The notes: generated from the letters alone by a model not told the origin. Shown: positions 10,630-22,181, counted from the stretch's first letter. The stretch is DNA of 64,000 bases from Poa pratensis (GCA_947311845.1 CAMZMU010000013.1:801027-865026), one strand, 5' to 3'. Program-made: numbers and translations.

Positions 10630-13212
10630 TTAGTACTGATACCAAAGGTGACAGCACCTGAGCTGCTGAGCCAATTTCGACCTATCTCCTTATGTAATGT
10701 CCTATACAAAATAGCATCGAAGGTGGTGGCAAATCGGTTGAAAAAGATACTCCCAATCCTAATCTCGGAGGAGCAGAGCGCTTTTGTCTCAGGGAGGCTC
10801 ATCACAGACAATATTTTGATAGCCTACGAGAGTGTGCATGCTATTCGAACCAGGAAGAGGAAGAAGCCCTTGTGTGCGGTGAAGTTAGACATGATGAAGG
10901 CTTACGATCGTGTCGAATGGGCTTTCCTACAGCGTATGCTGCTGAAGATGGGGTTCAGCTCTATATGGGTCACGATGGTGATGAGATGCATTAGGTCGGT
11001 GAGGTTTTCTGTTAGGCTAAATGGGTACCTTTCAGAGACTTTCTCTCCGACGAGGGGCCTACGTCAAGGGGATCCACTCTCACTGTACCTGTTCTTGTTC
11101 TGTGTGGAGGGGTTTTCGGCGCTGCTGCGTAAAGCCCAGCTGGAGAAGGAGATTGCAGGGGTGTCATTTGGTAAAGAGGGGCCAACAATGACCCATCTTT
11201 TGTTCGCAGATGACAGCATAGTCTTTTTAGAGGCTAGTGAAGGAAGTTTGACAGCCCTGGGGGAGGTCCTGCGCAAATATGAGGAGTGCTCTGGTCAGCG
11301 TGTAAACCTTCAGAAATCGTCAATTTACTTTGGTAAAGGCTGCTCCGAGACAGCTCGAGCAAACCTGAGAAATGCGATTGGTATCCAATGCGAGGCCCTC
11401 TCTGAACGGTATCTGGGTTTGTCAACTGTGGTAGGCCGATCAAAAGATGGTGCTTTCAAGTACTTACAAGAACGTTCGAGAGGGAAAGTTAAGGGGCTGA
11501 AGGGACAGAGACTTTCGAAAGCAGGTAAAGAGGTTCTAGTCAAATCGGTTCTACAAGCTGTCCCAACTTTCCCCATGGGCTGTTTTCAGCTAACAAAGAA
11601 GCAATGCAACCAGCTGACATCGGTGTCGTCGCAGTTCTGGTGGGGGGATGCCGATGGTAAGAGGAAAGTCCATTGGGTTAGCTGGGAGAAGATGAGTACA
11701 ACAAAGAGTTGCGGGGGAATGGGTTTTCGGAACTATGATGATTTTAACCAAGCTCTCTTGGCAAAGCAAGCTTGGCGACTGGCTACGGTCCCGGAATCCT
11801 TGTGTGCCCGGGTGCTGCATGCAAGATACTACAAAGATGGTGATTTCATGAAGGCGGGATGTCCTAAGAGGCATCGTATACTTGGAAGAGCATTTTCCAC
11901 GGCAGGGAACTCCTAAAAGAAGGAGTGGTTTGGAGAATTGGGGATGGGAAAAAGGTGAAAGTGCGGGAGCATAATTGGATACCCAGAGGCTGGAATGTTT
12001 GGAAACTGAACGAGACGCTGTTTGAGTGTGATGTCGAGGACATATTGAAGGTACCTGTGGGTAGAGCCGGAACTGATGACTATCTAGCTTGGAATTACAC
12101 AAAAAATGGGTACTTCAGTGTTCGATCGGCGTATCACCTAAAACAGCAGCTCAAGAAGTGTGCATCCGGCAAGGCAGGATCCTCCTCTACTTGTGATGAG
12201 CACCATGGGTGGCTATCTTTGTGGGCTGCGGATGTTCCAAACAAGGTCAAGGTTCATTGTTGGCGTCTGATCAGAAACGGACTAGCTGTTGGTGATGAGC
12301 TTAGCAGGAGACATATCAAGGAGGGTGTGAAGTGTGTGGCTTGTAATCGCGAGGAGACATTGCTGCCCAGGTTCTGGAAGTGCCCGCATTCGATTCGGAC
12401 TTGGGAACTTCTCCGCCAAAACACTGGTTTTGTGCTGGCTCCCCCTCCTGACGCCATCCGATCACGTTCTGCGTTCCATGGCTGGTTGCTGGACTGGTTT
12501 GGCTCCCTTGATGTTGGCGAGCTGGGTATGTGTATGATGACGCTGTATCAGCTTTGGCTATCACGGAACGATGCTAGAGATGAACCCATGATTGAAAACC
12601 CGGAGAACATCGCACGGCGAGTTGTCGCGCTGTCAGAGGAATGGAGAAACCTGCACTCTAAGCCGACAAAGTAAGACACCCAGAAGGACGAGCACTGGCT
12701 CCCTTCACCTGATGGGTGGCATAAGGTCAATGCGGATGGAGCGTTTCATCAGTCTTCGGGTCGCGGAGGTGGGGGTGCTGTTATTCGTGACAGCCACGGC
12801 GATTTTCTAGCGGATCTTTGCCGTTTTTTCCCTCACGCTACTGATCCTGAGGGGGCTGAACTTTTGGCCTGCCGTGCTGCGGTGGAGCTCGCAAGAACTC
12901 ATGGTGTGCTGAAGATGGTGTTGGAGACGGACTGTTTGAACGCGGTTAGTGAACTGTCCTGCTGGAGATGGATCGATCTGTTCATGGACCCCTGGTCGAG
13001 GAAATCAAGAATCTGTTAAAGGAATTCGTTGATGTCTCGGTCAAGCATGTGCGACGGCTCTGCAATGGAGTTGCGCATCGTTTAGCGAAGGAAGGCTGCG
13101 AGAAGATGAGGAGCAACACCTGGACGGGATGCCCCCCGGGTTGGTTGATGAATGAGCTTAATCTTGATGTAAATGCCTAGTAGAGGCAGCCGTTTAAATC
13201 TCAAAAAAAAAA
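10630..13212 (+). pseudogene. 3' part of the outer LINE: RT, zinc-binding and RNase H domains
   Basis: The frame resumes at LVLIPKV and runs through the RT core ([59 protein letters not shown]) to about 11870. A frameshift near 11870-11880 leads to the next segment (11925-12674), which carries the zf-RVT region (WAADVPNKVKVHCWRLI, then CVACNREETLLPRFWKC). That segment stops at a TAA at 12672-12674. The same frame continues after the stop into an RNase H-like region (NADGAF, GGGAVIRDSHGDF, ETDCLNAV) and shifts again near 12955 before the terminal part ending at 13180. A short A-run at 13203-13212 is its tail. This copy is dead. Confidence 0.88.
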
Positions 13213-13318
13213 GGTAGTACTAGCAAGTTGAAGTTGGATGCCTATTCCCAGTGGATCCAATGTCCCAATTATGTCCAAAACGACGATGGCTGAGCAGTAA
13301 CCACGTAGTACTGTAATA

Positions 13319-13442
13319 CTCACTCCGTCCAAAAATAAGTGTCTCAAGTTTGACAAAAAATGGATGTATCTGTACATGAAACATGTCTAGATACATTCAA
13401 TTTTGGATAAACTTGAGACACTTATTTTGGGACGGGGAATAC
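13319..13442. mobile_element. Stowaway-type MITE (124 bp)
   Basis: The ends CTCACTCCGTCCAAAAATAAG and, inverted, CCCCGTCCCAAAATAAG form a long imperfect inverted repeat, and both ends abut TA (13317-13318 and 13443-13444). The whole element can fold into a hairpin. Ends, size and TA duplication are those of Tc1/Mariner-derived Stowaway elements, which are common in grasses. Confidence 0.85.
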
Positions 13443-13444
13443 TA

Positions 13445-13786
13445 GATTACAAGAGCTGATAGGCCAAAACTGGGCAAACCAACGTGGGGTTACATTATTG
13501 GGATTGGGACGCTACGCTAGCATGCCATCTTTTGCGTTGGATTATGCTTGCGAAAAGAAACACGGAACATTTTGTTCGTTCACTGTACTTCCCGTGCTTT
13601 CTTCGCGAGGAATGGCGACCACACACCGTGATGTGCAAGCAAATATTCGGACAAACGCCATTCCTGGAACGTAAAGCAAGAATTATGTACGGCCATAGCA
13701 TAACATATACTCTCTCGCGAAGGCAACCAAACAGTAATTTCGACATGCATCGTCAAAATATCGTAGGAACACTCACTCATCTAGTC
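13445..13786. other. Intergenic DNA, nothing recognised
   Basis: Overlapping open frames on both strands have no family resemblance. No RNA gene or terminal repeat was seen. Confidence 0.4.
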
Positions 13787-13788
13787 TC

Positions 13789-14420
13789 TTTTTTTGCGAA
13801 AAATCCAACGATTTATTAATAGTACAAAGAACCACAAAAGTAATAAAAAATATAAATAAGTCTTTTGACCACCTAGCGAGCACTAGAACAAGCCAAAGGT
13901 GCGCCTCTATCCTCGCCCCTCCCTCATTGGAGTCGGGCCAAAACTCGTCCTAGTAGAGTTTGTTCTAATAGATACAGACAAGTAGTCGTCGTGCTAAACC
14001 CCTAAGGCCAGTGCACTAGAGTAGTAACAATCGTCAAAGATGAGAACCGTAAATCGGCAGATCTGACATGCAACCAAACCAACGAATACAAAAACCAACA
14101 ATATCATGGGACATCCGTCGGACACAAAACTCTACGCGCCTCAGGGCGCACCACTAGCGCGAGGATAGAGCGGGACATTATTCCGACACCGTGATGTGGC
14201 CACCGCGTCACCATTCCGACGAAGACATGAAAAATAACTAAAAACGGGAAAAGGGAATCATCCTGCCGGTCAGAGGCCAGAGTCCGCCGCATCTCCAAGA
14301 CCTGATAGACTTGATAATCCATCAGAGGCGGGGCGAACCGCCGGGGCCACCGGTGGCGGGGACGGAAACCGTAACCGCTTGGGGATCGCCTATGTTTCTC
14401 CTCGCGCCTCTCGTGCGTGG
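13789..14420 (-). mobile_element. Candidate 5'-truncated retroposon, minus strand
   Basis: A T-run at 13789-13795 with GCGAAAAATCCAACGATT next to it looks like the tail and 3' end of a non-LTR retroposon read on the minus strand. The far end (14330-14420) is GC-rich, like a retroposon 5' region. No coding domain is recognisable and no target duplication was found. The assignment rests on the tail and on composition only. Confidence 0.35.
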
Positions 14421-15273
14421 TTAGAACATTAATCTAATTAACTAGTATTGAAGAGGTAGGTTTCCGTATAATTTATAAAGAAGATACTTACAAGCATAAT
14501 CATCTCTCATATGATTAAGTAGTGGGGTTAAAATCGAGCAACTCTTCTTGGTTACAAAGGATAGAAGTTTTGTACTTCAACCATGTGCAAATCATTGTAG
14601 CGATTTTCTTTTTGTTAAAAATAGAGAAATAAACAAAGAAATACATCAACGGCGGTACCTAGAAGGTTGCTGCTACCGGTATCTCATCATTTACTGCATT
14701 CTTTCCACGGCTTTGTCACTCTAAAACCCATCTGTTTCATGCATCAATCATTTGGCCACACCATAGCTACGAGATTAGGTCTTGGGATGCTCTTCTCTTT
14801 CTTTCTTTTTCAAAAAAAAATTGCACATGCAAGAACCATTAGAAATATTGTAGTGCCTGTATTTTTTTCTAACAACTTGACAACAATGTTTCCAGAGGAA
14901 ACCACTCGCGTGCGCAAATTTTTTATGGTTAGACCAACTTGCTTTGGAAGGGTTTGGTGCCGGCTATAGCTGCTGACTTCTTACCAACCGTTGCATGAGA
15001 TTAGGAGGAAAACATGTGGACTGATTTCTTTTCTAATGCGGGTGACTCGTCAGGAGCCCATGTTAGAGCACCGTGCGTCGCAGATAATACGAAAGTGTTA
15101 TATTCACCTAAAAGTTTGGCACCAACCGAATTTGCTTTGACTCATTTGTTTGCGAATTGATGTCACCGGTTACCATTTTCTTTGTTTCTTTCTTTGGGAA
15201 AGGGACTATTGGTTCGTGGTTGGTAGGTAGTACGTAGCAATAGCATATTATATGCTCTCTTTTTTTTCGCGAA
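14421..15273. other. Intergenic DNA, AT-rich
   Basis: No gene or repeat boundaries were recognised. Short A/T runs and an open frame of 100 codons (14667-14969) without known domains are present. Confidence 0.4.
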
Positions 15274-15622
15274 GTTGCTCACTCTTTCAACTGTAATCGT
15301 GTGATATAGCCCAGCCTAGCGATCTCAGTCAGACTCTCAACGCTGGTGCCAAATTTGCCCAAACTCTTCGTTTTTTGTGCGAGAAAAGAAAACCAAGATG
15401 GATACATGACCCCAATTTCAGCACCACAAAATTGACAAGATGCACATAGACCCCCGAGTGTTTCGGTCGTTCTCGAGACTGCCGAAGAAATGGTTCAAAG
15501 TTCAACCGTGTAGTGTAGTGAAGGTCACATTTTTCTCAACGCGCTAGCCTATCCGTGTGTTGTATCGACGGCCACATCTTGCCAGCCAGCAACATTCGCG
15601 GTCGCTTCGCTTCCATCTTCCT
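15274..15622 (+). repeat. Upstream copy of the lipase-gene 5' flank (copy 1)
   Basis: This stretch is collinear with 17540-17913, the DNA directly upstream of the GDSL gene. Shared blocks include CAGTCAGACTCTCAACGCT, TGCGAGAAAAGAAAACCAAG, GAAATGGTTCAAAGTT and CTTCGCTTCCATCTTCC, in the same order. Similarity stops at 15622. No lipase coding sequence follows this copy. It lacks the small A-tract insertion seen in the second copy. Confidence 0.85.
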
Positions 15623-15730
15623 CCTTTGGAGGTCCTCCGTGTAAAATTGGCACCCACAAACTAATGCAGCTTTGGGCCCTTTGCGGTCCTTCCATTTTGA
15701 AGCTGAACTGTAGGTTTCCCCACAGCGTTT

Positions 15731-16890
15731 CAAATTTTTTATAAAGGTAAAATAATAGGTAGCTGTACAAAAGGATCTTGAGATTAGATCCAAAGGAAAG
15801 CAAAAGAGGAAAGCTACAGCTAGTTAAAGGAAAGCAGCAGCCCAATCCTTCAGACCAGAATAGGCACGGCGAGTCGCCTTGTGCAGCAGCAGAGAGAGAT
15901 CATCCTTAAAAATCCGCCTGCATCTGTATATACTAGGATTGATTCCTTTGAAGATGAAGTCATTTCGAACCCTCCAAATTGCCCAACAGACCAGAACAAT
16001 TAGCTCCAGCGAGAACGGCTTATCAAGTGCTGCTTTGAGACTATGCGTAACGACCAACTTGGAGCGTCTCCCTCCCCCGTCCACAGTAGAAGGAGGGCGA
16101 CTTTTGGGATCTTCGACTCGCGCCACCGCCTCGCCGTCGATCCGGTCGATTCCCCGCCCTCCGGCGCCGCTCCGGCGGCGGGAGGACAGGGAATCGACGG
16201 ATCCGTGTACATAGGTAGTGTAGGGGTGAGTTGGGTTGCTGCTGGGGTCGCCGTGGAGGAGGAGACGGCCCCGGTGGTGCTTTTGCAGGTGGAGGTCTTC
16301 CTCTGCGGCGGCGGCGCTTCTCGGAGCTCTGGCGCTGCTCCTCCGCCGCACCCGGGTACGCAGCTCTGCGGTGCTGCCGTGCGCGGATCCCCCTTCGCCG
16401 GACGCCGCGGGACGGCGGCTATGGCGTCGACGACTTTTGTGCAGGTGGCTGAGGAGGTCTGGTTCGACGACGGCGTCGTCCGACGGTGTAGGTCCTCTGC
16501 GGCCGACGATCGGCGACTTCCCGTCCGCTCGGGGGTGCTCTCGATCCAAGTCATGGAGAGCATGAGCGGCGGCGCGCCACCGACGGCGCCCAGGACGAAG
16601 ACGGAGTCGTTTTGCAGCAGGGTTTGGACTGTAATTTCTTTCTTTCTGAGGACCTTTCTGTAATTCTGGACTTTCGTTCAGCCCCTGTACTCGCAAAAAA
16701 AAGTGCTGCTTTGAGACTGACAATATAATGCAAAACTGACTGTTGATGAGGCGGAGCAGCCGAGCGAACCCAAGCAGGGCAAAGGTAATGCCAACACATT
16801 TCAGCAAAAGGACATTCAAAGAACAGGTGATTCCTGGATTCAAGCTGAGGGGAGCTACACATCGCACAACTGTAGTCCGGCATGAAGAAA
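15731..16890 (-). pseudogene. Decayed LINE 3' end, interrupted by a retroposon
   Basis: On the minus strand the right part (about 16890-16719) encodes a zinc-binding segment (CAMCSSPQLESRNHLFFECPF). The left part (16024-15824) encodes the following segment (PFSLELIVLVCWAIWRVRNDF, then DDLSLLLHKATRRAYSGLKDW). Both are typical of the RT-proximal C-terminus of Triticeae LINEs. The two parts are separated only by the retroposon at 16043-16700 and its target duplication. The 3' end lies near 15731, where a weak A-tract-like stretch occurs. RT, endonuclease and ORF1 are absent. Confidence 0.8.
16043..16700 (+). mobile_element. GC-rich non-autonomous retroposon, copy 1 (658 bp)
   Basis: The insertion is flanked by the perfect 18-bp direct repeat AAGTGCTGCTTTGAGACT (16025-16042 and 16701-16718) and ends with an 8-A tail after TACTCGC. 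Long target duplications plus an A-tail mean LINE-type retrotransposition on the plus strand. The body is GC-rich, with a 206-codon open frame that has no recognisable domain and is probably a by-product of composition. It shares ordered blocks with the insertion at 26770-27796: CACAGTAGA, CGCTCCGGCGGCGGGAGGA, GGGAATCG-CGGATC, GACCTTTCTGTAA and a CGC-A(n) end. No tRNA-like head was found, so it is not a typical SINE. Confidence 0.8.
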
Positions 16891-17539
16891 AAATACATAA
16901 AAAATACAAATGTACAGATTTGAGTATAGTGTTTGAAATCTCCAAAAAAATTAAGATTTTGTCATTGTTGTGTAGCCCATAATACAAAGAATTTCCGTTG
17001 AGATTTTGCATGTTTGTAGGTTACATTGGACTATATCCACAATTATTTTCCATTTATTTTAAAACTTCTAAATATTTGTTTTGATTTTTTCTTAAACGAA
17101 GGGAACACTGGAGTTCGGGAGCACAAATAACTTTCCATATACGCATCATATGTTACAAAGGGTACACACCACTAGATTTGTATTCGAACCACTTGTATAG
17201 ATTGTGATTTTATAACACCACCCAGTAAAATTCGTCTAGATACACACGATTTAGGAAAAAGTAAGAAAATAAAAAAGGCTTATATCTAAAAAACGGAGGG
17301 AGTAGTTTTTTTTGTTGCGAAATCCATACATGTCAAGCAGATCCGAGGGTTACCCTGATTAATAGACGTAGAAAATAAGTTTCACGTGACCTGACAGATT
17401 TTTTTCTGAATGTTGTTACCCGATTTCTATACAATTGCAGGAACGCCATGCCCTCCTCGAGAGCTTACTCGAAAAAAAATATGATGTGGCCCGATAGCTT
17501 TGACCAACGGTAACAGTTTGTTGGCTAGTAAGCAACATA
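16891..17539. other. Intergenic DNA, AT-rich
   Basis: No gene was recognised. A stretch near 17222-17305 (TCTAGATACACACGA, AAAACGGAGGGAGTA) resembles one end of a Stowaway-type MITE, but the matching left end was not found. Confidence 0.4.
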
Positions 17540-17913
17540 ATTGCTCACTCTTCAGTCAGACTCTCAACGCTATTTGGTTGGTGCCAAATTTGCCCAAACC
17601 TTTTCGTTTTTGTGCGAGAAAAGAAAACCAAGATGCATGCATACATGATCCCAATTTCGGCACCAGGGCTTCAAAAAAAAAAAAAAAATTCGGCACCACA
17701 AAATTGACAAGACGCGCAAAATCCGTGTTTTGGTCGTTCTCGAGTGAGTCCACCACAAACCAAACCTGCCGAAGTTGGAAGAAATGGTTCAAAGTTGAAC
17801 CGTGTAGTAGTGTAGGTCACATTTTTCTCGCCGCGCTAGCTAGCCTGTCCGTGTGTTGAATCGACAGCCACATCTCGCCGGCCACCTTCGCGGTCGCTTC
17901 GCTTCCATCTTCC
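17540..17913 (+). repeat. 5' flank of the GDSL gene (copy 2 of a duplicated sequence)
   Basis: This is the second copy of the sequence at 15274-15622, here placed directly upstream of the lipase transcription unit, and so probably part of its promoter. Relative to copy 1 it has several small insertions, including the A-tract insertion at 17666-17688 and a stretch around 17745-17765. Confidence 0.85.
17666..17688 (+). mobile_element. Minimal A-tract retroinsertion (23 bp)
   Basis: Seven bases plus 16 As are flanked by the 10-bp direct repeat TTCGGCACCA (17656-17665 and 17689-17698). The paralogous copy at about 15415-15430 has the uninterrupted site with a single such sequence. This is what an extremely 5'-truncated LINE-driven insertion would leave. 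Confidence 0.65.
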
Positions 17914-17959
17914 CCATTCCTGCCCCGCAATAACTCTACCTCCCACGCCCGCAAGCCAC

Positions 17960-17966
17960 TAAATTA
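17960..17966 (+). promoter_or_regulatory. Possible TATA-like element of the GDSL gene
   Basis: TAAATTA lies about 220 bp before the ATG, in an otherwise GC-rich 5' region. The leader that follows is rich in AGCGAG and then in CCCACC/CTCCTCC repeats, as in grass 5' UTRs. The transcription start is not otherwise marked. Confidence 0.25.
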
Positions 17967-18183
17967 ATCCCAGCCGAGCGAGTGAGCGAGCAGCGTTCCG
18001 CAGCTAGCGAGCGGCGCGAGGAGCAGCGAGCGGATAAAGAAAACAACTCGCCAGCAGCCGCCACGGGCCAGCCAGCCAGCAGCGCATCCCTCTCCTCTCC
18101 TACAAGAACCCCCCACCCGAACCCTCACCCGCCCCACCCACCTCCTCCTCCTTCTCTTCCGACTGACCCGAGCAGCGGCAGGG

Positions 18184-21078
18184 ATGGGGGTTCTTGCTGT
18201 CCTGTTGGTGGTGCTTCTTGCGGCGGCGGGGCCGGCGGACGCGGCCAAGGCGGCGGCCAATGGGAAGTACCGCGCGCTCTTCAACTTCGGGGACTCGCTC
18301 GCCGACGCCGGCAACCTCATACAGAACGGCGTCCCGGACATCCTTGCCACCGCCAGGCTGCCCTACGGCCAGACCTACTTCGGCAAGGCCACCGGACGAT
18401 GCTCCGACGGCCGCCTCGTCATCGACCACCTGGGTCAGTCCCCTGCTCCCGGCCTCGATTTGCCCATCTCCGACTCCTCCTAAAAAAGACAGCTTTTTTT
18501 CCTGGTCCCTCCCCTTCCGAGATTCGCTCGCTCCTCATACGGGTCTTGGTTTCGTGATGCAGCGCAGGAATTCGGGCTGCCGCTCCTCCCGCCGTCCAAG
18601 GCCAACCTCACCGCCGACCTCAGCCACGGGGCCAACTTCGCCATCACCGGCGCCACGGCGCTCGACACGCCATACTTCGTCGCTAAGGGCCTCGGCGCCG
18701 TCATCTGGAACTCCGGCGCCCTCATGACCCAAATCCAGTGGTTCCGTGACCTCAAGCCCTTCTTCTGCAACTCCACCAAGGGTAAGAGAAACGTCACGAT
18801 CCCCACCCACCTCTGCAGCCACTCTATTGTTGTATTTCTTGTGGGCGGCGGATTCGTTGCGTTCCTTCTTGGGCGTCTGTCTGAACCTTTGGTTGGTTCT
18901 CTCCATGTTTCTGCAGAGGAGTGCAAGGAGTTCTACGCCAACTCGCTCTTCGTGGTCGGCGAGTTCGGTGGCAACGACTACAACGCGCCCCTCTTCGCAG
19001 GGAAGGGCCTCACAGAGGCCTACAAGTTCATGCCGGATGTCATCCAGGGCATCTCCGATGGCGTCGAGGTAGCGATTGCTTATTTATTTGCTTCAGTTCG
19101 TCTATTTGTTCAAACATCGAATGTGATTCCAACTTGGATTTGTTCAATCTTGTGGCGCAGGCGTTGATCGCTGAGGGGGCAGTGGATCTTATTGTGCCAG
19201 GGGTGATGCCCACTGGGTGCTTTCCCGTGTATTTGAACATGCTCGATATGCCAGCCCACGAGTATGGCGCCCGGAGCGGGTGCATCCGTACATACAACAC
19301 GTTTTCGTGGGTGCACAATGCACATCTCAAGAGGGCACTGGAGAAGCTCCGGCCGAAGTACCCCAATGCGCGCATCATATACGGCGACTACTACACTCCA
19401 GTTGTCCAGTTCATGCTTCAACCTGACAAGTTTGGTTAGTTCTTCAACTCTTGAAATTGTGCCATAGCTTTGCTCAAGAAGCATAGTGATTTACACATTG
19501 CCTGCATGCATATGTTCATATATTGTCTTTCAAATTCTGTTGATTAGTTCTTACTGATGTAATTACCTTAGTCAGATCTTAGTGTGCATGTGCTTAATTT
19601 TCTCTGGTGTGAAGTCAACAGTTAATAGGAGTCAACGATTTCCTTCCGTTCTCCTTGAAAGGCACAATATATAATAATTAGATTGTTCAGATCTGAGCAG
19701 AGATGTCTTAGCCATCTATATACTCTATAGCAGCACTGTAGCACATAGCATAATACAAAATAACAGAACACAACTTGCAGCCTCACAATCAATCGGAGCA
19801 ACTTCACTCATGTTCAGAGTCTATTCGAAGCAAAGTTACTAATCCCATGCCCATTTAGGATCATTTATCTAGTCTGTAAAGGGGTACTAGCTACTACGTA
19901 ATAGCTATCACTTCAATTAGTACTCTTTTTTTTTCCAGAATTTGGGCAACTGCTAGGTGTCTTCTTGAGTGGTCATGTGGGGGTAACAGTTAGGATGGTT
20001 CCATTATGATGCAAACTTGGTACCACAACTATTTTTGTTGTTATTCAAGCAGTCAAACACACCAGATACCATATCGCCTAGTTTAAAATTATGTCCATGA
20101 CAACCTCTTGTTTTTGGTAGGTTATACTTCTGTTTGAAAGGTGTCATGTTTTCATTGTCTCCGTCAATTTTTTTTTACCTCTAGTCCTTTTACAAGCTGC
20201 TTATGCATTGTGCTAGCTACTTTGTAACCTCAACCCAAAAAGCATACGTTTTTCATGTATTAGACATCCATTTTTTGTGTACACTTCTCCCAATGTTGTT
20301 AAGATAGTCATTTTCACAATAGAAAAATGCCTACAAAGTACAATCTGTCACTGATAAGACAAAACTTTGCTACCCAACCGACCAACCCTACGTTTTCCTT
20401 CCTAGCATTGCGGAATCACTATTTACAAGTTTTCTACTAGTCCTTGTTGCGGTAAGTACAAACATCTATGAATTGCCAAGTTAGCTGATCCGTCTTATTT
20501 GGTGATCAACTTTTGTTGCCATCTGTTGCTTTTTTATAACTGAAAATTTCATCTGTTGCTTTCTTAACTTGCTGGCAGTGAAACTTTGTTATGCTTTACA
20601 CCTGTATCCTTTTTAATTAAGCAAACGGGTTGGTAGTGCATTTTCCTGATACGTGTCCCTCACATATCTAGATTCATCTCTAGAATTTCTATTTCAGTGT
20701 TGTCCTTGTAGCAGTTAGGGATTGCCGTTGCGAACCTAAACTTTATGTCTCAACTACTAGACATATATTACTATGCAGATGCTTTATTGCTGATGAAAAT
20801 GGCACAACGCAGTGGCCTAACCATTTCTGCTTTTCACTTCAGGATTTGCCAAGCAGCTACCTAGGGCATGTTGTGGGGCTCCTGGGTCAGTTGCCAAAGC
20901 CGCTTACAACTTCAACGTTACAGCCAAATGTGGTGAGCCTGGTGCTACTGCTTGTGCTGATCCATCAACCCACTGGAGCTGGGACGGTATTCACTTGACG
21001 GAGGCTGCTTATGGTCACATCGCCAGGGGTTGGTTGTATGGCCCTTTCGCGGACCAACCGATTGTTCAGTCCTCATGA
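18184..21078 (+). CDS. GDSL esterase/lipase (five exons, 376 aa)
   Basis: Exons 18184-18433, 18563-18781, 18917-19068, 19161-19434 and 20843-21078 join in phase with GT/AG borders throughout and give 376 residues. Residues 1-20 form a signal peptide (MGVLAVLLVVLLAAA core), so the enzyme is probably secreted or apoplastic. The family's blocks are present: FGDSLADAGN with the nucleophile Ser38, the block II Gly near 113, GGND with Asn176, and DGIH with Asp346 and His349 of the catalytic triad. Plant GDSL enzymes hydrolyse acyl or acetyl esters of lipids, cutin or cell-wall sugars; the substrate here cannot be told. Length and five-exon structure fit the family. Intron 4 is long (1.4 kb). No disruption is seen, and this is the only intact protein-coding host gene in the window. 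Confidence 0.95.
19435..20842 (+). other. Intron 4 of the GDSL gene
   Basis: This 1408-bp AT-rich intron starts GTTAGT and ends CACTTCAG. No transposon boundaries or RNA genes were recognised in it, although its length is far greater than that of the other three introns (93-135 bp). Confidence 0.85.
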
Positions 21079-21598
21079 GCATTCCACTTCTGGTCTGAAA
21101 ATAGCGCACTGAAAAACCGGAGCAAGGAAAGTAGTTCTTCCATATAGTTCCGACGTTGCATACATGTATATTTTCATTTGATTGAATTCATTGCAAGTGG
21201 GGTACAAAGGCGGAATAGGAGATACCGAAAGCTCGATTTCTTTATTCGTCAGGTGGTATAAATGTAAAATGTAATGAACACCACGATTACGGATATCGCC
21301 TCCGGGATATATGATACTGATTTGTATTTTTGAGTAGTAGCTTCTGATTTCTCCTGTTGTGCATTCTTGCATGGAAAGTAGCATTGAGACCGCGCTTTGC
21401 TGCGGCAAGGTGTTCTCTCTCATGTAAATCGTAATGAATGACAAAGGAAAATGGTTGGATAAAGTTTGTTCATATGGTATATACGGTATTAAAGGTTTTA
21501 CTTTTAATGCCATGGCATCTTTTGGGTGTGTGAAATGATGATATTGCATCTTCTGTTGGGGAGATGGAGGGAAAAGTTAGGCTGGCAAATATTTGTTT
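21079..21598 (+). other. 3' UTR and downstream flank of the GDSL gene
   Basis: AT-rich sequence follows the TGA. AATGTAATGA-like near-upstream elements at about 21268 could serve polyadenylation, but no canonical AATAAA was seen close to the stop. No further gene was recognised. Confidence 0.4.
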
Positions 21599-21614
21599 TA
21601 TTTGAACTGGATAA

Positions 21615-21835
21615 ATTATACTAGGTATCATGCATATGATATTAGTGTATGATACTACCCCTACAATGCATAGTATCATAGAGTAGTATCATAGCCACAT
21701 CTTATTTATTTGTTTGTAGTATCCCAATACAAATATGTGTACAAGATTAACTTGCTATTAAAATATCTTATTTTATGTGCTATGATACCGTAACATAGGT
21801 AGATACCACTATCCTCTTTTTTTCCATTAATTATA
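21615..21835. repeat. Possible degenerate MITE with GTATCAT words
   Basis: Repeated words GTATCAT/ATGATAC occur near both ends (GGTATCATGCATATGATA at the left, ATGATACCGTAACATAGG at the right), suggesting an old inverted-repeat element. No clean target duplication was found. Confidence 0.3.
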
Positions 21836-22179
21836 GTGCCACATCAGATTTTTGAGCTGTGTATGAACATGCATGTTTCTACCTGTAAACAATTAGCTAA
21901 TTTGTTTTCGTCGTTGAAGAAGCGAACATGGCACTGTTCCTTGATGGAGAGTTGGTTCATAGTATAGGTCACTGGTTGAAACTAAACAACTGACCCGTGG
22001 GATTTGTTTATTGTACCACGCCATGTGATGCGGCTGTCACTTCCCTGGTTTTCCTTTGTACTTGCTTGTTGTTTCAAGTGTGATTTGTTTTGGGAGTTGG
22101 CACATCCAGTTCACACTCACTCCAGAGGTCGCATTGTGCCTGACAGACAAAAGATCCGTTTGAGCAGCGGTAGAAATAC
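21836..22179. other. Intergenic DNA
   Basis: No gene, RNA or repeat boundary was recognised. Confidence 0.4.
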
Positions 22180-22181
22180 TA

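Noticed and set aside
5260..10630. A target duplication for the inner LINE (GGAG at both junctions)
   Set aside because: Four bases are not significant, and about 200 bp of target are missing, so GGAG is at most microhomology.
16043..16663. A 206-codon frame spanning almost the whole retroposon
   Set aside because: It starts at the target-duplication border, is not kept in the second copy of the family, and has the composition expected of GC-rich non-coding DNA.
18184..18483. Reading exon 1 of the lipase gene through to the stop at 18483
   Set aside because: The GT donor at 18434-18435 and the continuation of the family's conserved sequence after 18563 show that the read-through part is intron 1.
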